DNA of 64,000 bases, taken from positions 62,001 to 126,000 of the forward strand of contig CANQQV010000002.1 of the NCBI GenBank assembly GCA_947626095.1. Direction: 5' to 3'. Of the stretch, positions 17,012 through 25,504 are shown piece by piece (the first letter of the stretch is position 1; each line of letters starts with the position of its first letter). The stretch comes from an uncultured Bacilli bacterium (GTDB taxonomy: Bacteria > Bacillota_I > Bacilli_A > RF39 > UBA660). The position numbers and the translations under genes were made by a program. The notes under the pieces were generated by a model, which saw only the letters and a program-made list of their open reading frames with translations, made no database searches and was not told the origin of the DNA.

Positions 17012-18436
17012 AAGATAATCTTTGATATTTCTTTTAGCTTTAGAAGTTATAACATGATCTAGCCAACTTTTATGGGGATGAGATTTGCTATTATGAAGGA
17101 GCATAATACGATCTTTATTATTTAATTTGTGAAATAGTTTAACTTCTTTGCCATTAATATAAGCTTTGCTTAAGTGGTTGCCTATATCACTATGAACTTT
17201 ATAAGCAAAATCGATTACGGTAGAACCTTTTGGTAATTCAATAATATCTCCACGAACAGTATATACATATATATTATTAGAAAATATTTCTTGCTTAACA
17301 CGAGCTATAAAATCAGAATCACTCTTAACAACAGCATTTAGGTCTCTTAAAGTATTAAAGAATTGATAATTTAGTTTTAATTCATATTGCATTTTAGTAC
17401 GTCCTTCTTCTCTAAACATTTTCCAATAAGCTGCTAATCCTAAAGAGTTAATATCATCCATAGTTTTAGTTTTGATTTGGAATTGTAATAAGTGATTATG
17501 GGGACCAAAAACAGTTGTATGTAGGGAACGATACATATTAGTTTTGGGACAAGCAATATAATCTTTAAATTTGTTATTCATTGGGGTATATAGTTTATGA
17601 ATAAGACCTAAGACACGATATGGATCTTCGTTATCACCTACGATTAATTTAAAATTAACTAAGTCATGAATATCATTTAGTTTGTAGCCTTTATTAAGTT
17701 TTTGGTATAAATGATAGATATTTAAAACTTTAATACGATATGTATATTTGATATTATTTTCTTTTAAGATATTTTCAACATCGATAACTGCTTGATTACA
17801 ACATTCTTCGTAATCTTGTTCAATTTCTAATTTTTTATCTTTTAACATATCGTAAGAAGCTTTATCTAAGTATGATAAGCATAAATCTTCTAATTCACAT
17901 TTTAAAGTAAAAGCACCAATAAAGTAAGCAATAGGAACAAAGATATATAATGTTTCTTCAGCACTTCTGATTTGCTTATATGGTTCTTTAAAAGATAAAG
18001 TACGCATGTTATGTAAGCGGTCACATAGTTTGATAATAATGATACGAACATCATCGTTTAAACTGTTGATAAGTCTTCTAATATTAGCATTGGTTTCTTC
18101 ATCTTTATTGTTAAAGTGCATATTACTTAATTTAGTTACACCATCAACTAAGAAAGCAACATCATCACCAAAATCACGACGAATATCTTTAATAGTAAGT
18201 TCAGTATCTTCAACGACATCATGTAATAAACCAGCACATAAGGAAGATCCATCAGCTTTGAAAGTAGTTAAATTTAAACAGACATTTAAGGGATGAATAA
18301 TATATGGTTCACCACTTTCTCTTTTTTGGTTACGATGAGCATAACTTGCTACTTCGTAAGCTTTTTTAACACGTTCGATTTCTTCTGGGTTATATTTTTT
18401 GATTTCCTCTATTACTTCTTCAATCGTAATACTCAT
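17006..18436 (-). CDS. rel: Short Rel/SpoT homologue: intact ppGpp hydrolase, degenerate synthetase
   Basis: 476 residues against about 730 for full Rel: HD hydrolase, synthetase and TGS domains only; the helical, zinc-finger and ACT parts are missing. Hydrolase residues are complete: RESGEPYIIHP, AGLLHDVVEDT, VDGVTKLS and CDRLHNMRTL. The synthetase keeps FKDYIACPKTNMYRSLHTTVFGP, but the EVQIRT motif reads QFQIKT (Gln318 for the catalytic Glu, Lys for Arg) and the following MHxxAE helix reads MDDINS. TGS (YVYTVRGDIIELPKGSTVIDFAYKVH) is intact. Start at 18436 has a GGAAGTG site; longer readings lack one. Likely mainly a ppGpp hydrolase; synthesis would have to come from another enzyme. Confidence 0.88.
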   Translation of the reverse strand: MSITIEEVIEEIKKYNPEEIERVKKAYEVASYAHRNQKRESGEPYIIHPLNVCLNLTTFKADGSSLCAGLLHDVVEDTELTIKDIRRDFGDDVAFLVDGVTKLSNMHFNNKDEETNANIRRLINSLNDDVRIIIIKLCDRLHNMRTLSFKEPYKQIRSAEETLYIFVPIAYFIGAFTLKCELEDLCLSYLDKASYDMLKDKKLEIEQDYEECCNQAVIDVENILKENNIKYTYRIKVLNIYHLYQKLNKGYKLNDIHDLVNFKLIVGDNEDPYRVLGLIHKLYTPMNNKFKDYIACPKTNMYRSLHTTVFGPHNHLLQFQIKTKTMDDINSLGLAAYWKMFREEGRTKMQYELKLNYQFFNTLRDLNAVVKSDSDFIARVKQEIFSNNIYVYTVRGDIIELPKGSTVIDFAYKVHSDIGNHLSKAYINGKEVKLFHKLNNKDRIMLLHNSKSHPHKSWLDHVITSKAKRNIKDYLK

Positions 18437-18484
18437 AAAACACACTTCCATTACTACTATGTACACATAATAACACAACTAAAA

Positions 18485-18509
18485 GAAAAAAACCATTAGT
18501 ATAATGGTT
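18485..18509 (-). terminator. Terminator of the cadherin-like protein gene
   Basis: 8-bp stem AACCATTA / TAATGGTT (18491-18498, 18502-18509) with a T run on the minus strand; stop codon inside the hairpin. Confidence 0.7.
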
Positions 18510-20358
18510 CATTTGCAGCTTTCTTTTTCTTTTGTTTATTAACAACAACTATTATGATAATAATAGCAACTAAAATAATAGCACCAAGTAGAAGATAATA
18601 TTTATATTTATTAAATATTTTAGTTAATGGTCCTTCTTCATTAATTAGTTCATTAGTTGTAATAACGTAATGAGGATCACCATTAGTAATAAAGGATATA
18701 TAACCATTATTAACTTTAATACCATCAGTGATTAGTTTATAGTTACCTTGTTGTTCATATGAATAAATTCGAACAATATCACCGTCTTTATATTTATCAT
18801 CTAAATACAATAATACTTCATTATCTTCTGGAATATGCGTAGTATATATTAAAGTACTACCCTCTTCTTTATTTAAAGAGATATCTAATTCTTCACTAGG
18901 TAGATTATTTTGAAGTTTTACTTGGTATAATAAGCCACCATAGGTATCCACGACATTATAATATAAAATGTAATTATTATTTTTTAAACTGTTTAATAAT
19001 TCACTTGAAATATTACTAATATTATTAGCTGATGTTTCATACAAGATATTACCAGTTATAGTTGTATTTAAGTCAGTAATTAAATTAGCATCACTAGGAT
19101 TTTTATATACAACTATCGTATAGTCTGTTTTATCATTATTTTTTTCAGTAACGGTTATAGTTACAACATTTAAGCCTGGTTTTAAGTCTTTGTTGCCATT
19201 TACTTCAGCTTTAGCTGTACTACTTTCGGTGATGTAATCTAAATCTAAAGATGAAGTATCTTTACTAACACTAAATAAATATTTGGTTTCTGTACCTAAA
19301 GGTAAAGCCAAATTATTAACTTTAAGACTTTTCAATTTACTACTTTCAGTTATAGGGTTAATTTCTTCATTAGAACGAGTAATATTGATAGTATAGTTAG
19401 ATTCATTACCTGAGGAAGACGTTACTTTTAAATTAAAGGTATTAAGTCCCATAGCTAAAGTTTTAGTTCCTGTTCCAACGATTGTAGCGCGGGAATCAGT
19501 AGCTGTTGCCGTAATTAAAATACTTTCAACGCTACGACTAACAACAGCATCGTAGGTTGTTTTATTTTCTTGGTAAGCAATATTTGTATTGGAAACACTA
19601 AGATTTTTTAAAGTCGTATCGCCACTACGGTCATCGGTTCGCGTAATATTTATTAAGTAAGTTCGCGATGAACCATCTTGAGAACTAACAATGACACGGA
19701 CTTTATTAGGACCATATTCTAGTTTTTTAAGACCAGTTCCAGTAATAGTTTGATTTTCTTCACCTTTACTAGCACTAATATTTACCTCCGTAATATTAGA
19801 GGGAACGGTTACATTATATTCATAAGTAGTTTTAGAAAAAGTAGGATTCATATTATATCCATCAACTTTTAAAGAACTAAGAAAAGTATTAGTACTAGGA
19901 TTAACAGCATTGATAGTAACACCAGCAAATGATTGGGCGATTATATCACCATTAGTGTAATAACTTTTCGTAACATTACCATTTTCATCAGCTGAATCTA
20001 TTTCTATTTTAGAAACACCGGTTTTTAAAACTTTAAACTTAAATTGCATTTGGTTTCCTGGAGTCCATATATGGCCATTATTAGGTTTTTTGATATATAA
20101 ATCACCATTTTTAGCGACGACATCACCAGTACCTTGAATCCAATAAGCTTGTTCATATTGAAAATAACTAGGATCGTATTTTATATGGACATATATTTCA
20201 CTAATATTTAAATCACCATAACGAGTAGTTAAAAGAATATATACTTCAGAACCAACGATTGGTCTTTGTGTAGAAGCTTCAAGGAAGGTAGCAGCCTTTA
20301 CCATATAAGGAAATAAAATAAATAAAATTAAGATTAAAACTAGTTTTATTCTTTTCAT
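18496..20358 (-). CDS. Secreted/membrane-anchored protein with cohesin-like and cadherin-like repeats
   Basis: 620 residues. Signal peptide (KRIKLVLILILFILFPYMVKA, cleaved near 22); a cohesin-like beta domain (about 24-150; VGSEVYILLTTRYGD, IYVHIKYDPSYFQY, FKFKVLKTGVSKIEI); three cadherin-like beta-sandwich repeats (PF12733 type, starting near 155, 245 and 340), each with the L..L.V....F...T..Y...V pattern and ending in TYxINITR; an extra C-terminal region; a membrane segment (YYLLLGAIILVAIIIIIVVV); and a basic tail KKKKAANEPLY. Anchored outside by its C terminus, no LPxTG motif. Probably a cell-surface binding protein; ligand unknown. Confidence 0.85.
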   Translation of the reverse strand: MKRIKLVLILILFILFPYMVKAATFLEASTQRPIVGSEVYILLTTRYGDLNISEIYVHIKYDPSYFQYEQAYWIQGTGDVVAKNGDLYIKKPNNGHIWTPGNQMQFKFKVLKTGVSKIEIDSADENGNVTKSYYTNGDIIAQSFAGVTINAVNPSTNTFLSSLKVDGYNMNPTFSKTTYEYNVTVPSNITEVNISASKGEENQTITGTGLKKLEYGPNKVRVIVSSQDGSSRTYLINITRTDDRSGDTTLKNLSVSNTNIAYQENKTTYDAVVSRSVESILITATATDSRATIVGTGTKTLAMGLNTFNLKVTSSSGNESNYTINITRSNEEINPITESSKLKSLKVNNLALPLGTETKYLFSVSKDTSSLDLDYITESSTAKAEVNGNKDLKPGLNVVTITVTEKNNDKTDYTIVVYKNPSDANLITDLNTTITGNILYETSANNISNISSELLNSLKNNNYILYYNVVDTYGGLLYQVKLQNNLPSEELDISLNKEEGSTLIYTTHIPEDNEVLLYLDDKYKDGDIVRIYSYEQQGNYKLITDGIKVNNGYISFITNGDPHYVITTNELINEEGPLTKIFNKYKYYLLLGAIILVAIIIIIVVVNKQKKKKAANEPLY

Positions 20359-20469
20359 ACTAACTCCCTATTCTTTCTATTTTTTATTATATTATATATT
20401 TTTAGATAATTCAATTAATAGCATTTACCTTTTATATTTTTTTTGATAACATAATGGTGGTGAAAAAAA

Positions 20470-20838
20470 ATGAAAGATTGTGTATTTTGTAAAATTATAA
20501 AGGGAGAAATTCCAGCGAAGAAAATATTTGAAGATGAAAAAGTTATGGTAATTATGGATGCTAATCCACAAACGGATGGCCATGTTTTAGTTATGCCAAA
20601 AGAACATGTTACAGACTATACAGAGTTAAGTGATGAATTACTACAACATATTAATAAGGTAGCTAAAGAAATAGCACCTAGTTTAATGAAAAAACTAGAT
20701 GCTAAAGCAATGACTTTTGTAGTTAACTATGGTGATAGTCAAGCTGTTAAACATTTTCATCTACATTTAATCCCTGACTATTTAGTTAAAACAAAGAGTG
20801 AAAAAACAATTGATGAAGTTTATGAAATAATAAAATAG
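20470..20838 (+). CDS. HinT-type HIT-family nucleotide phosphoramidase
   Basis: 122 residues, the full HinT pattern: CVFCKIIKGEIP with a CxxC, DANPQTDGHVLVMPKEH, and the histidine triad HFHLHLIP near residue 98. HinT hydrolyses AMP-lysine and other nucleoside phosphoramidates. Ribosome site GGTGGTG. It is on the plus strand, divergent from the cadherin-like gene and convergent with the helical-bundle gene, sharing a terminator. Confidence 0.95.
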   Translation: MKDCVFCKIIKGEIPAKKIFEDEKVMVIMDANPQTDGHVLVMPKEHVTDYTELSDELLQHINKVAKEIAPSLMKKLDAKAMTFVVNYGDSQAVKHFHLHLIPDYLVKTKSEKTIDEVYEIIK

Positions 20839-20862
20839 AAGATTTTTTAATCTTCTATTTTA
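20831..20862. terminator. Bidirectional terminator between hinT-like and helical-bundle genes
   Basis: Perfect 14-bp stem TAAAATAGAAGATT / AATCTTCTATTTTA with a 4-base T loop. Both convergent stop codons are inside it (20836-20838 plus, 20860-20862 minus). Confidence 0.85.
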
Positions 20863-21288
20863 TAAATATTTTTTTAAATTATTTAAGTTTTTCTTTTCGA
20901 TTCTAAGTAATTTCTTAGCTAAAGAGATTGCTTTTTTATTTTGGCCATCATAATTATTTATTTTTTCTTCGATTTCGATGATACCTTTGTTATTACCAGT
21001 CATCATCATTTTAGCAAGATTACTAGTACTATTATCTATTATAGTTTGCCTTTTAGCATCAATTATTGTCATTAAGGTAGCCATTTTAGTTACGGGTTCA
21101 ACACTTTCGTGGCATTCACAAAGAAGAGATTTAGCTTCTTCACAGATAGTTAGATAGTCATTTTCTTGCTCTTTAATTTCTTGCATAAACTTTTTGTTCT
21201 TGATAGCGTCTTTAATATTGGCAATACCGATAATACCCATTTCGGCATTTTGATAAATATAGTTTAATAATTTAGTTTCATTAATCAT
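20860..21288 (-). CDS. Conserved hypothetical helical protein
   Basis: 142 residues, almost wholly helical, no signal or membrane segment. Begins INETKLLNYIYQNAEMGIIGI and ends KKLLRIEKKNLNNLKKYL, like a four-helix-bundle family common in Clostridia whose role is unknown. Contains MATLMTIIDAKR and a short Met-rich stretch (LAKMMMTGNNKG). The fold looks ferritin-like in length, but no metal-binding EXXH pair is visible. GGTGATAAG ribosome site. Confidence 0.7.
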   Translation of the reverse strand: MINETKLLNYIYQNAEMGIIGIANIKDAIKNKKFMQEIKEQENDYLTICEEAKSLLCECHESVEPVTKMATLMTIIDAKRQTIIDNSTSNLAKMMMTGNNKGIIEIEEKINNYDGQNKKAISLAKKLLRIEKKNLNNLKKYL

Positions 21289-21348
21289 CTTATCACCAGT
21301 AATAGTATGATTTATTTAATTATTTTTATACAAAGAAAAAGAAGTTTA

Positions 21349-22986
21349 TTAAACTTCTTGGACAACGGCGATTATCATTGGTTTACATTCAGTTTCATGA
21401 TATAGGTATTTGCCGAGTTCTTCTCTTATTTCATTTTTTATCTTATTATAATCAACATAGTTATCAGTAATATTACGTTCAATAATATTAAGAGATATTT
21501 TTTTGATTTCACTAATCATTTCGCCAGAATCTTTAACATAGATAAAACCTCTAGTAGTTACTTCTGGACCAACTAATAAGACTTTTTCTTTTTTACTGAT
21601 TGTCGCACTAATTAAGACAATACCATTTTCACTTAACATTTCACGGTCTTTAATAACTAGTTCACCAACATCTTCCGTACTATTACCATCGATTAAGATA
21701 TCATTAACTTTAATATGGTCAAAGTTTTCGGTATTTAGTTTACCATCTACAATTTCAATAACATCGCCATTTTGTTTTAAAATAATATTTTCTTTAGGAA
21801 TATTAAGTTCAGAAGCGATATTAGCATTATTAACCATGTAACGATATTCACCTTTAACGGGAATATAGTATTTAGGTTTTAATAAGTCAATCATAATCAT
21901 TAAGTCTTCAGAAGAAGCGTGATGTAAAATACTCTTCTCTTTAGGAACAGATACGATATCGCAGCCATTAGTTGCTAAATCATTTTGAACTTTAACTAAA
22001 GTTTTTTCACTACTATCATATTTTGGTTCAGCAAATACAACGGTATCTGTTTTCTTTAATTTAATAAATTTATCATAACCATTAATGATTTTACTAATTG
22101 AAGCATAAGGATTTTCTTTGCTATCTTGAATTAATAAAATAGCATCTTTATCATCAATATTAGATAAGTCACCTAAAACAGAATCAGGAAATTTTAAATA
22201 TCCTTCTTTTTTAGAAAAAGAAATAATATTTTGTAAGTTTTTACCCATAATAACGACTTTACGATGCGTATTAGCCACAGCATCAAAGATTTCTTGGATC
22301 GTATAGATATGGGTTGGTAAAAGCGCAAATAACATACGATTTTCATGGTGTTTTATCGCATCTTTAAAGAAACTAGTTAAACGATGAGCTGGTGATGTAT
22401 GACCAATACGTTCAGAGAAAACTGATTCACACATTAAAGCTAATACACCTTGTTTACCAATATAAGCTATTTTACCTAAATCCATGGAATATTTATCCAT
22501 CATTTTAGGGTCAATAATAAAGTCACCAGTATATACTATAGCACCATCTTTAGTATTAATAACGTACATAACAGCATCAGGAGCTGAATGGTTAACGTTT
22601 ATAGGAAAGATACTAACGGCACCAAAATTAATCTTTTTATGAGGTTTAATTTCAATTATTTTCTTTTCATCAATACCATCATTAGTTAAGATAAATTTAG
22701 TAAACTTAGTAGCATATACTTTGATATTAGGTAAATCTTTTAATAAATCTTCAGTAGCTCCCATATTTTCATAATGACCATGAGTTAGAAATAAACCTTT
22801 AATACGATTTTGTTTTTTAATTAAATAATCAAAGTCAGGTATTATATAATCAATACCATAAAGATTTTCGTTAGCATACTTAAGGCCACAATCAAAAACA
22901 TATAAATCGTTATCGATATCAACGACATAACAGTTTTTGCCCATTTCATCTAGTCCACCTAGACTAAATATTTTTATATTACACAT
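21349..22986 (-). CDS. rnjB: RNase J family protein, J2-like with altered active site
   Basis: 545 residues with metallo-beta-lactamase, beta-CASP and C-terminal domains of RNase J (FSLGGLDEMGKN, NVNHSAPDAVMYVI, VYTGDF, LKPKYYIPVKGEYR). Metal ligands are partly lost: the HxHxDH motif reads H69-G-H71-Y-E73-N74, SGHA reads LHHA, and PVHGEYR reads PVKGEYR (Lys near 376). From memory Bacillus RNase J2 has the same kind of loss (HGHADA, PVQGEYR), so this is best called a J2-type subunit that partners an active RNase J1. No J1 gene is in the window. The ATG at 22986 is preferred over an upstream TTG on ribosome site spacing. Confidence 0.88.
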   Translation of the reverse strand: MCNIKIFSLGGLDEMGKNCYVVDIDNDLYVFDCGLKYANENLYGIDYIIPDFDYLIKKQNRIKGLFLTHGHYENMGATEDLLKDLPNIKVYATKFTKFILTNDGIDEKKIIEIKPHKKINFGAVSIFPINVNHSAPDAVMYVINTKDGAIVYTGDFIIDPKMMDKYSMDLGKIAYIGKQGVLALMCESVFSERIGHTSPAHRLTSFFKDAIKHHENRMLFALLPTHIYTIQEIFDAVANTHRKVVIMGKNLQNIISFSKKEGYLKFPDSVLGDLSNIDDKDAILLIQDSKENPYASISKIINGYDKFIKLKKTDTVVFAEPKYDSSEKTLVKVQNDLATNGCDIVSVPKEKSILHHASSEDLMIMIDLLKPKYYIPVKGEYRYMVNNANIASELNIPKENIILKQNGDVIEIVDGKLNTENFDHIKVNDILIDGNSTEDVGELVIKDREMLSENGIVLISATISKKEKVLLVGPEVTTRGFIYVKDSGEMISEIKKISLNIIERNITDNYVDYNKIKNEIREELGKYLYHETECKPMIIAVVQEV

Positions 22987-23110
22987 TAATAACAACTCTT
23001 TTCTATTATATTTTTATAAAAGGCTTGCGACTAAGTAATTATAACAAATATCTATTAAACTTGCAATGTTTACTAAATTATTTACAAAGGGATAAGTAAA
23101 GACTTATTAT

Positions 23111-23878
23111 TTATTCTTTGATTAATTCTGATAAATATACGATTTCTAGATCTTGATATTTAATTTGATTTAGTAATAGTTCTAATTCACTAAGAGATAA
23201 TGATTTTTGGACTAAGATTATTTCCCCACTACTTATTTTATTTTTGTTAAGACTAAGATTAGAATGATTAATTATTAAAGAGGCTTTAAACAAGTATTTA
23301 TTTTGACACAGTTTAGGAATAGTATTTTTAACATAGCATAGTTGATGGTTAGCTTTTTTCTTATTTAAGTATTTATCGATATTATGGTATGTAGTTGAAT
23401 CATTAGAATTATTAATTAATTCATAAGATAAATTATAGTTTTCTTGGTTAAGGAGAAGATCTATTTGATATTGTTTACTGATAAGATACTTAGTTAATTC
23501 GCTTTCTTCTTCAAAGATTAGAGAAACTCTGTTTTTCTTTTCGTTGCCGCGAATTATTATTTTATCTTTATGATCTTCTAAGCTAATAGTTGGTTTGATA
23601 GTTTCATAGACTAATAAATCTTCGTTGTAACTTTTATTTTTTTGCATGCTTAAAAAAGATTTATTAACATCTACTTCTCTGCCACTTAAACCAGGGATTA
23701 TATAATTATTATCAATAAAGATACTATCGATAGATGAGACATATTTAGATTCTTTTACTTCATTAATACTTTGAAGTAAGGGATTTTTATTTTTAACATA
23801 TAAAGCAATTTCATTAGTATAATAAAAACTTAAGATACATAAACCAATAAGACCTAGATATTTAAAATATTTTTTCAT
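23111..23878 (-). CDS. Membrane-anchored protein related to divergent polysaccharide deacetylases
   Basis: 255 residues. One N-terminal membrane segment (YLGLIGLCILSFYYT), rest extracytoplasmic. Stretches such as IPGLSGREVDVNKSFLSM and IIIRGNEKKNRVSLIFEE resemble the region before the NodB fold in some Bacilli polysaccharide deacetylase-like proteins, but no TxDDG or HxxxH metal site is present. Two Cys (HQLCYVKNTIPKLCQNKY) could form a disulfide outside. Function unknown; the family resemblance is from memory. GGTGATTAG ribosome site. Confidence 0.6.
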   Translation of the reverse strand: MKKYFKYLGLIGLCILSFYYTNEIALYVKNKNPLLQSINEVKESKYVSSIDSIFIDNNYIIPGLSGREVDVNKSFLSMQKNKSYNEDLLVYETIKPTISLEDHKDKIIIRGNEKKNRVSLIFEEESELTKYLISKQYQIDLLLNQENYNLSYELINNSNDSTTYHNIDKYLNKKKANHQLCYVKNTIPKLCQNKYLFKASLIINHSNLSLNKNKISSGEIILVQKSLSLSELELLLNQIKYQDLEIVYLSELIKE

Positions 23879-23961
23879 CTAATCACCTATTAAAATATAT
23901 GTTTTACTTTATTTTATAGATATTATTTTATATAATAAATTTTATGTTTAGGGGGATTATG

Positions 23962-24954
23962 ATGATCATAGAGCAATTTTTAATAGATATATTGTTTGAT
24001 ATGTATGAAGGCTTTATGGAATGCCAAGGAATGTCACAAACAGATTTTGATAATATGTTTTGGGACGAAAATGGTTATGAAGTAAGCGAAGATGATTATT
24101 TACAAAATCATTTTGATGAAGTATTAAGTGATGAAGTTATTGATGCTGTTTATTGTTCAGTAATTGAAGATGGTTTACCAGAAGGATACGACTTTAAAGT
24201 ATTTATGAACTTATTACTTAGTAAGTTTTATGTATATAGATATAGTAAGGATGATTCAGTTATTCGTTATATAAAAAATACTAGTTTGGATGATATTATT
24301 AGATTATTTAAAGAAAACTATGATTTTGGCGTTGATTTAATTAGAACTTATTATATGTCTTTAGTCAATAAAAAAAGAAGTGAAGAAAATAGAAAAGTAA
24401 TATATGATAATCATGATGAAGATAAATTAATAAGTTTAGAAAAAGATAGTATTACCTATCAAATTATTTTTATTAATGATTTACTAAGAAATGTCATTTG
24501 TAATTTATATAATCATTTTATTAGTAACGGTTGTGATGATGTGGCGGCTTTAAATTGTACCTGGGCTTATTTCACAGATAATTTTGATCCTTTGGGCGAA
24601 TTAGATCAAATGGGTATTGATCAAGATAGTAAAGATACTTATAAAATTTATATGTTAGGCCTTATAATATCTGATGTATATGAAGATGCTTGTAATAATT
24701 CGATAATAGATAGTGATAATTATTTAGATCGTTTTGCTGATGTTGCAACAATAGTTGGTCTTACTTTTGGTAATGGTGTAATACCAGTTGATGAAGATAT
24801 ACGTAATCGTTTATTAAAACATTTTATTCTTTTACAAGATGAAAAAGAAAAAAAGAAACAAAATAGACAAAAAAGTTATCAGGATGGAAGAATTAATATC
24901 TTAAAAAAAGTTAATCCAGCTTATAAATTAGATGAATTAACTTTTAATAATTAG
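23962..24954 (+). CDS. Hypothetical acidic helical protein
   Basis: 330 residues, soluble, mostly helical, rich in Asp, Tyr and Phe, ending in a basic tail (EKEKKKQNRQKSYQDG). I recognise no family. The second of two adjacent ATGs (23962) is taken as start because AGGGGG lies 6 bases ahead. It is alone on the plus strand between two minus-strand genes; its stop codon is one base from the ssb stop on the other strand, with no hairpin between. Composition matches its neighbours, so no sign of recent transfer. Confidence 0.7.
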   Translation: MIIEQFLIDILFDMYEGFMECQGMSQTDFDNMFWDENGYEVSEDDYLQNHFDEVLSDEVIDAVYCSVIEDGLPEGYDFKVFMNLLLSKFYVYRYSKDDSVIRYIKNTSLDDIIRLFKENYDFGVDLIRTYYMSLVNKKRSEENRKVIYDNHDEDKLISLEKDSITYQIIFINDLLRNVICNLYNHFISNGCDDVAALNCTWAYFTDNFDPLGELDQMGIDQDSKDTYKIYMLGLIISDVYEDACNNSIIDSDNYLDRFADVATIVGLTFGNGVIPVDEDIRNRLLKHFILLQDEKEKKKQNRQKSYQDGRINILKKVNPAYKLDELTFNN

Positions 24955-24955
24955 A

Positions 24956-25318
24956 CTATTCATCGTCTTCGTCTGATGAAGTATCTTGATCATCTTCTTT
25001 TTTACTAGATAGGAAGGTAACTTTTTCAGCTATAACTTCAGTGGAAGTTCTTTTATTACCATCTTTATCTTCATAAGAAGATACTTGAAGGCGACCTTTA
25101 ATACCAACTATATCGCCTTTATGACAGTATTCACTAGTACTTGAAGCGATAGCATTCCATAAAGTACAGCGGATAAAATCAGTTTCATAAATACCATCAA
25201 TATTTTTAAAGGTACGTTGAACTGCTAATGTTAAATGACTAACTTTACGATTGTCTTCCATTTTGACAACTTCGACATCATCAGTTAAGCGACCGACTAG
25301 AACAACTTGGTTTAACAA
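24956..25318 (-). CDS. ssb: Single-stranded DNA-binding protein
   Basis: 120 residues, OB fold: LNQVVLVGRLTDDVEV, FKNIDGIYETDFIRCTLWN, and GDIVGIKGRLQVSSYEDKDG. Starts at a TTG (25316-25318) with a perfect AAGGAGG 7 bases upstream; the apparent longer start reads through this site. The C terminus is acidic (DDQDTSSDEDDE) but lacks the usual final Pro-Phe tip that recruits partner proteins, and there is no long linker. May be a secondary SSB (SsbB-like) rather than the replication SSB. Confidence 0.92.
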   Translation of the reverse strand: MLNQVVLVGRLTDDVEVVKMEDNRKVSHLTLAVQRTFKNIDGIYETDFIRCTLWNAIASSTSEYCHKGDIVGIKGRLQVSSYEDKDGNKRTSTEVIAEKVTFLSSKKEDDQDTSSDEDDE

Positions 25319-25404
25319 TTTTATTCCTCCTTTCAAGGACGAATACTAACAAGTTTTAAGCTTTAGTTCAAATGAGTGTTTTAGTGATTTAGAAATTATT
25401 TATA

Positions 25405-25446
25405 ATTAAAAAAGATGTTTTGTTTAGAACAAACATCTTTTTTGAT
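25405..25446 (-). terminator. Terminator after sufB
   Basis: 10-bp stem AAAGATGTTT / AAACATCTTT (25411-25420, 25431-25440) with a T-rich tail on either strand. It lies about 60 bases after the sufB stop; the spacer (25447-25504) holds no gene I can support. Confidence 0.65.
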
Positions 25447-25504
25447 TGAGCTATATGTTTAATAATCATCGTTTAGATAGGTTTTCAACTTTTTTAAGTA
25501 TTTG

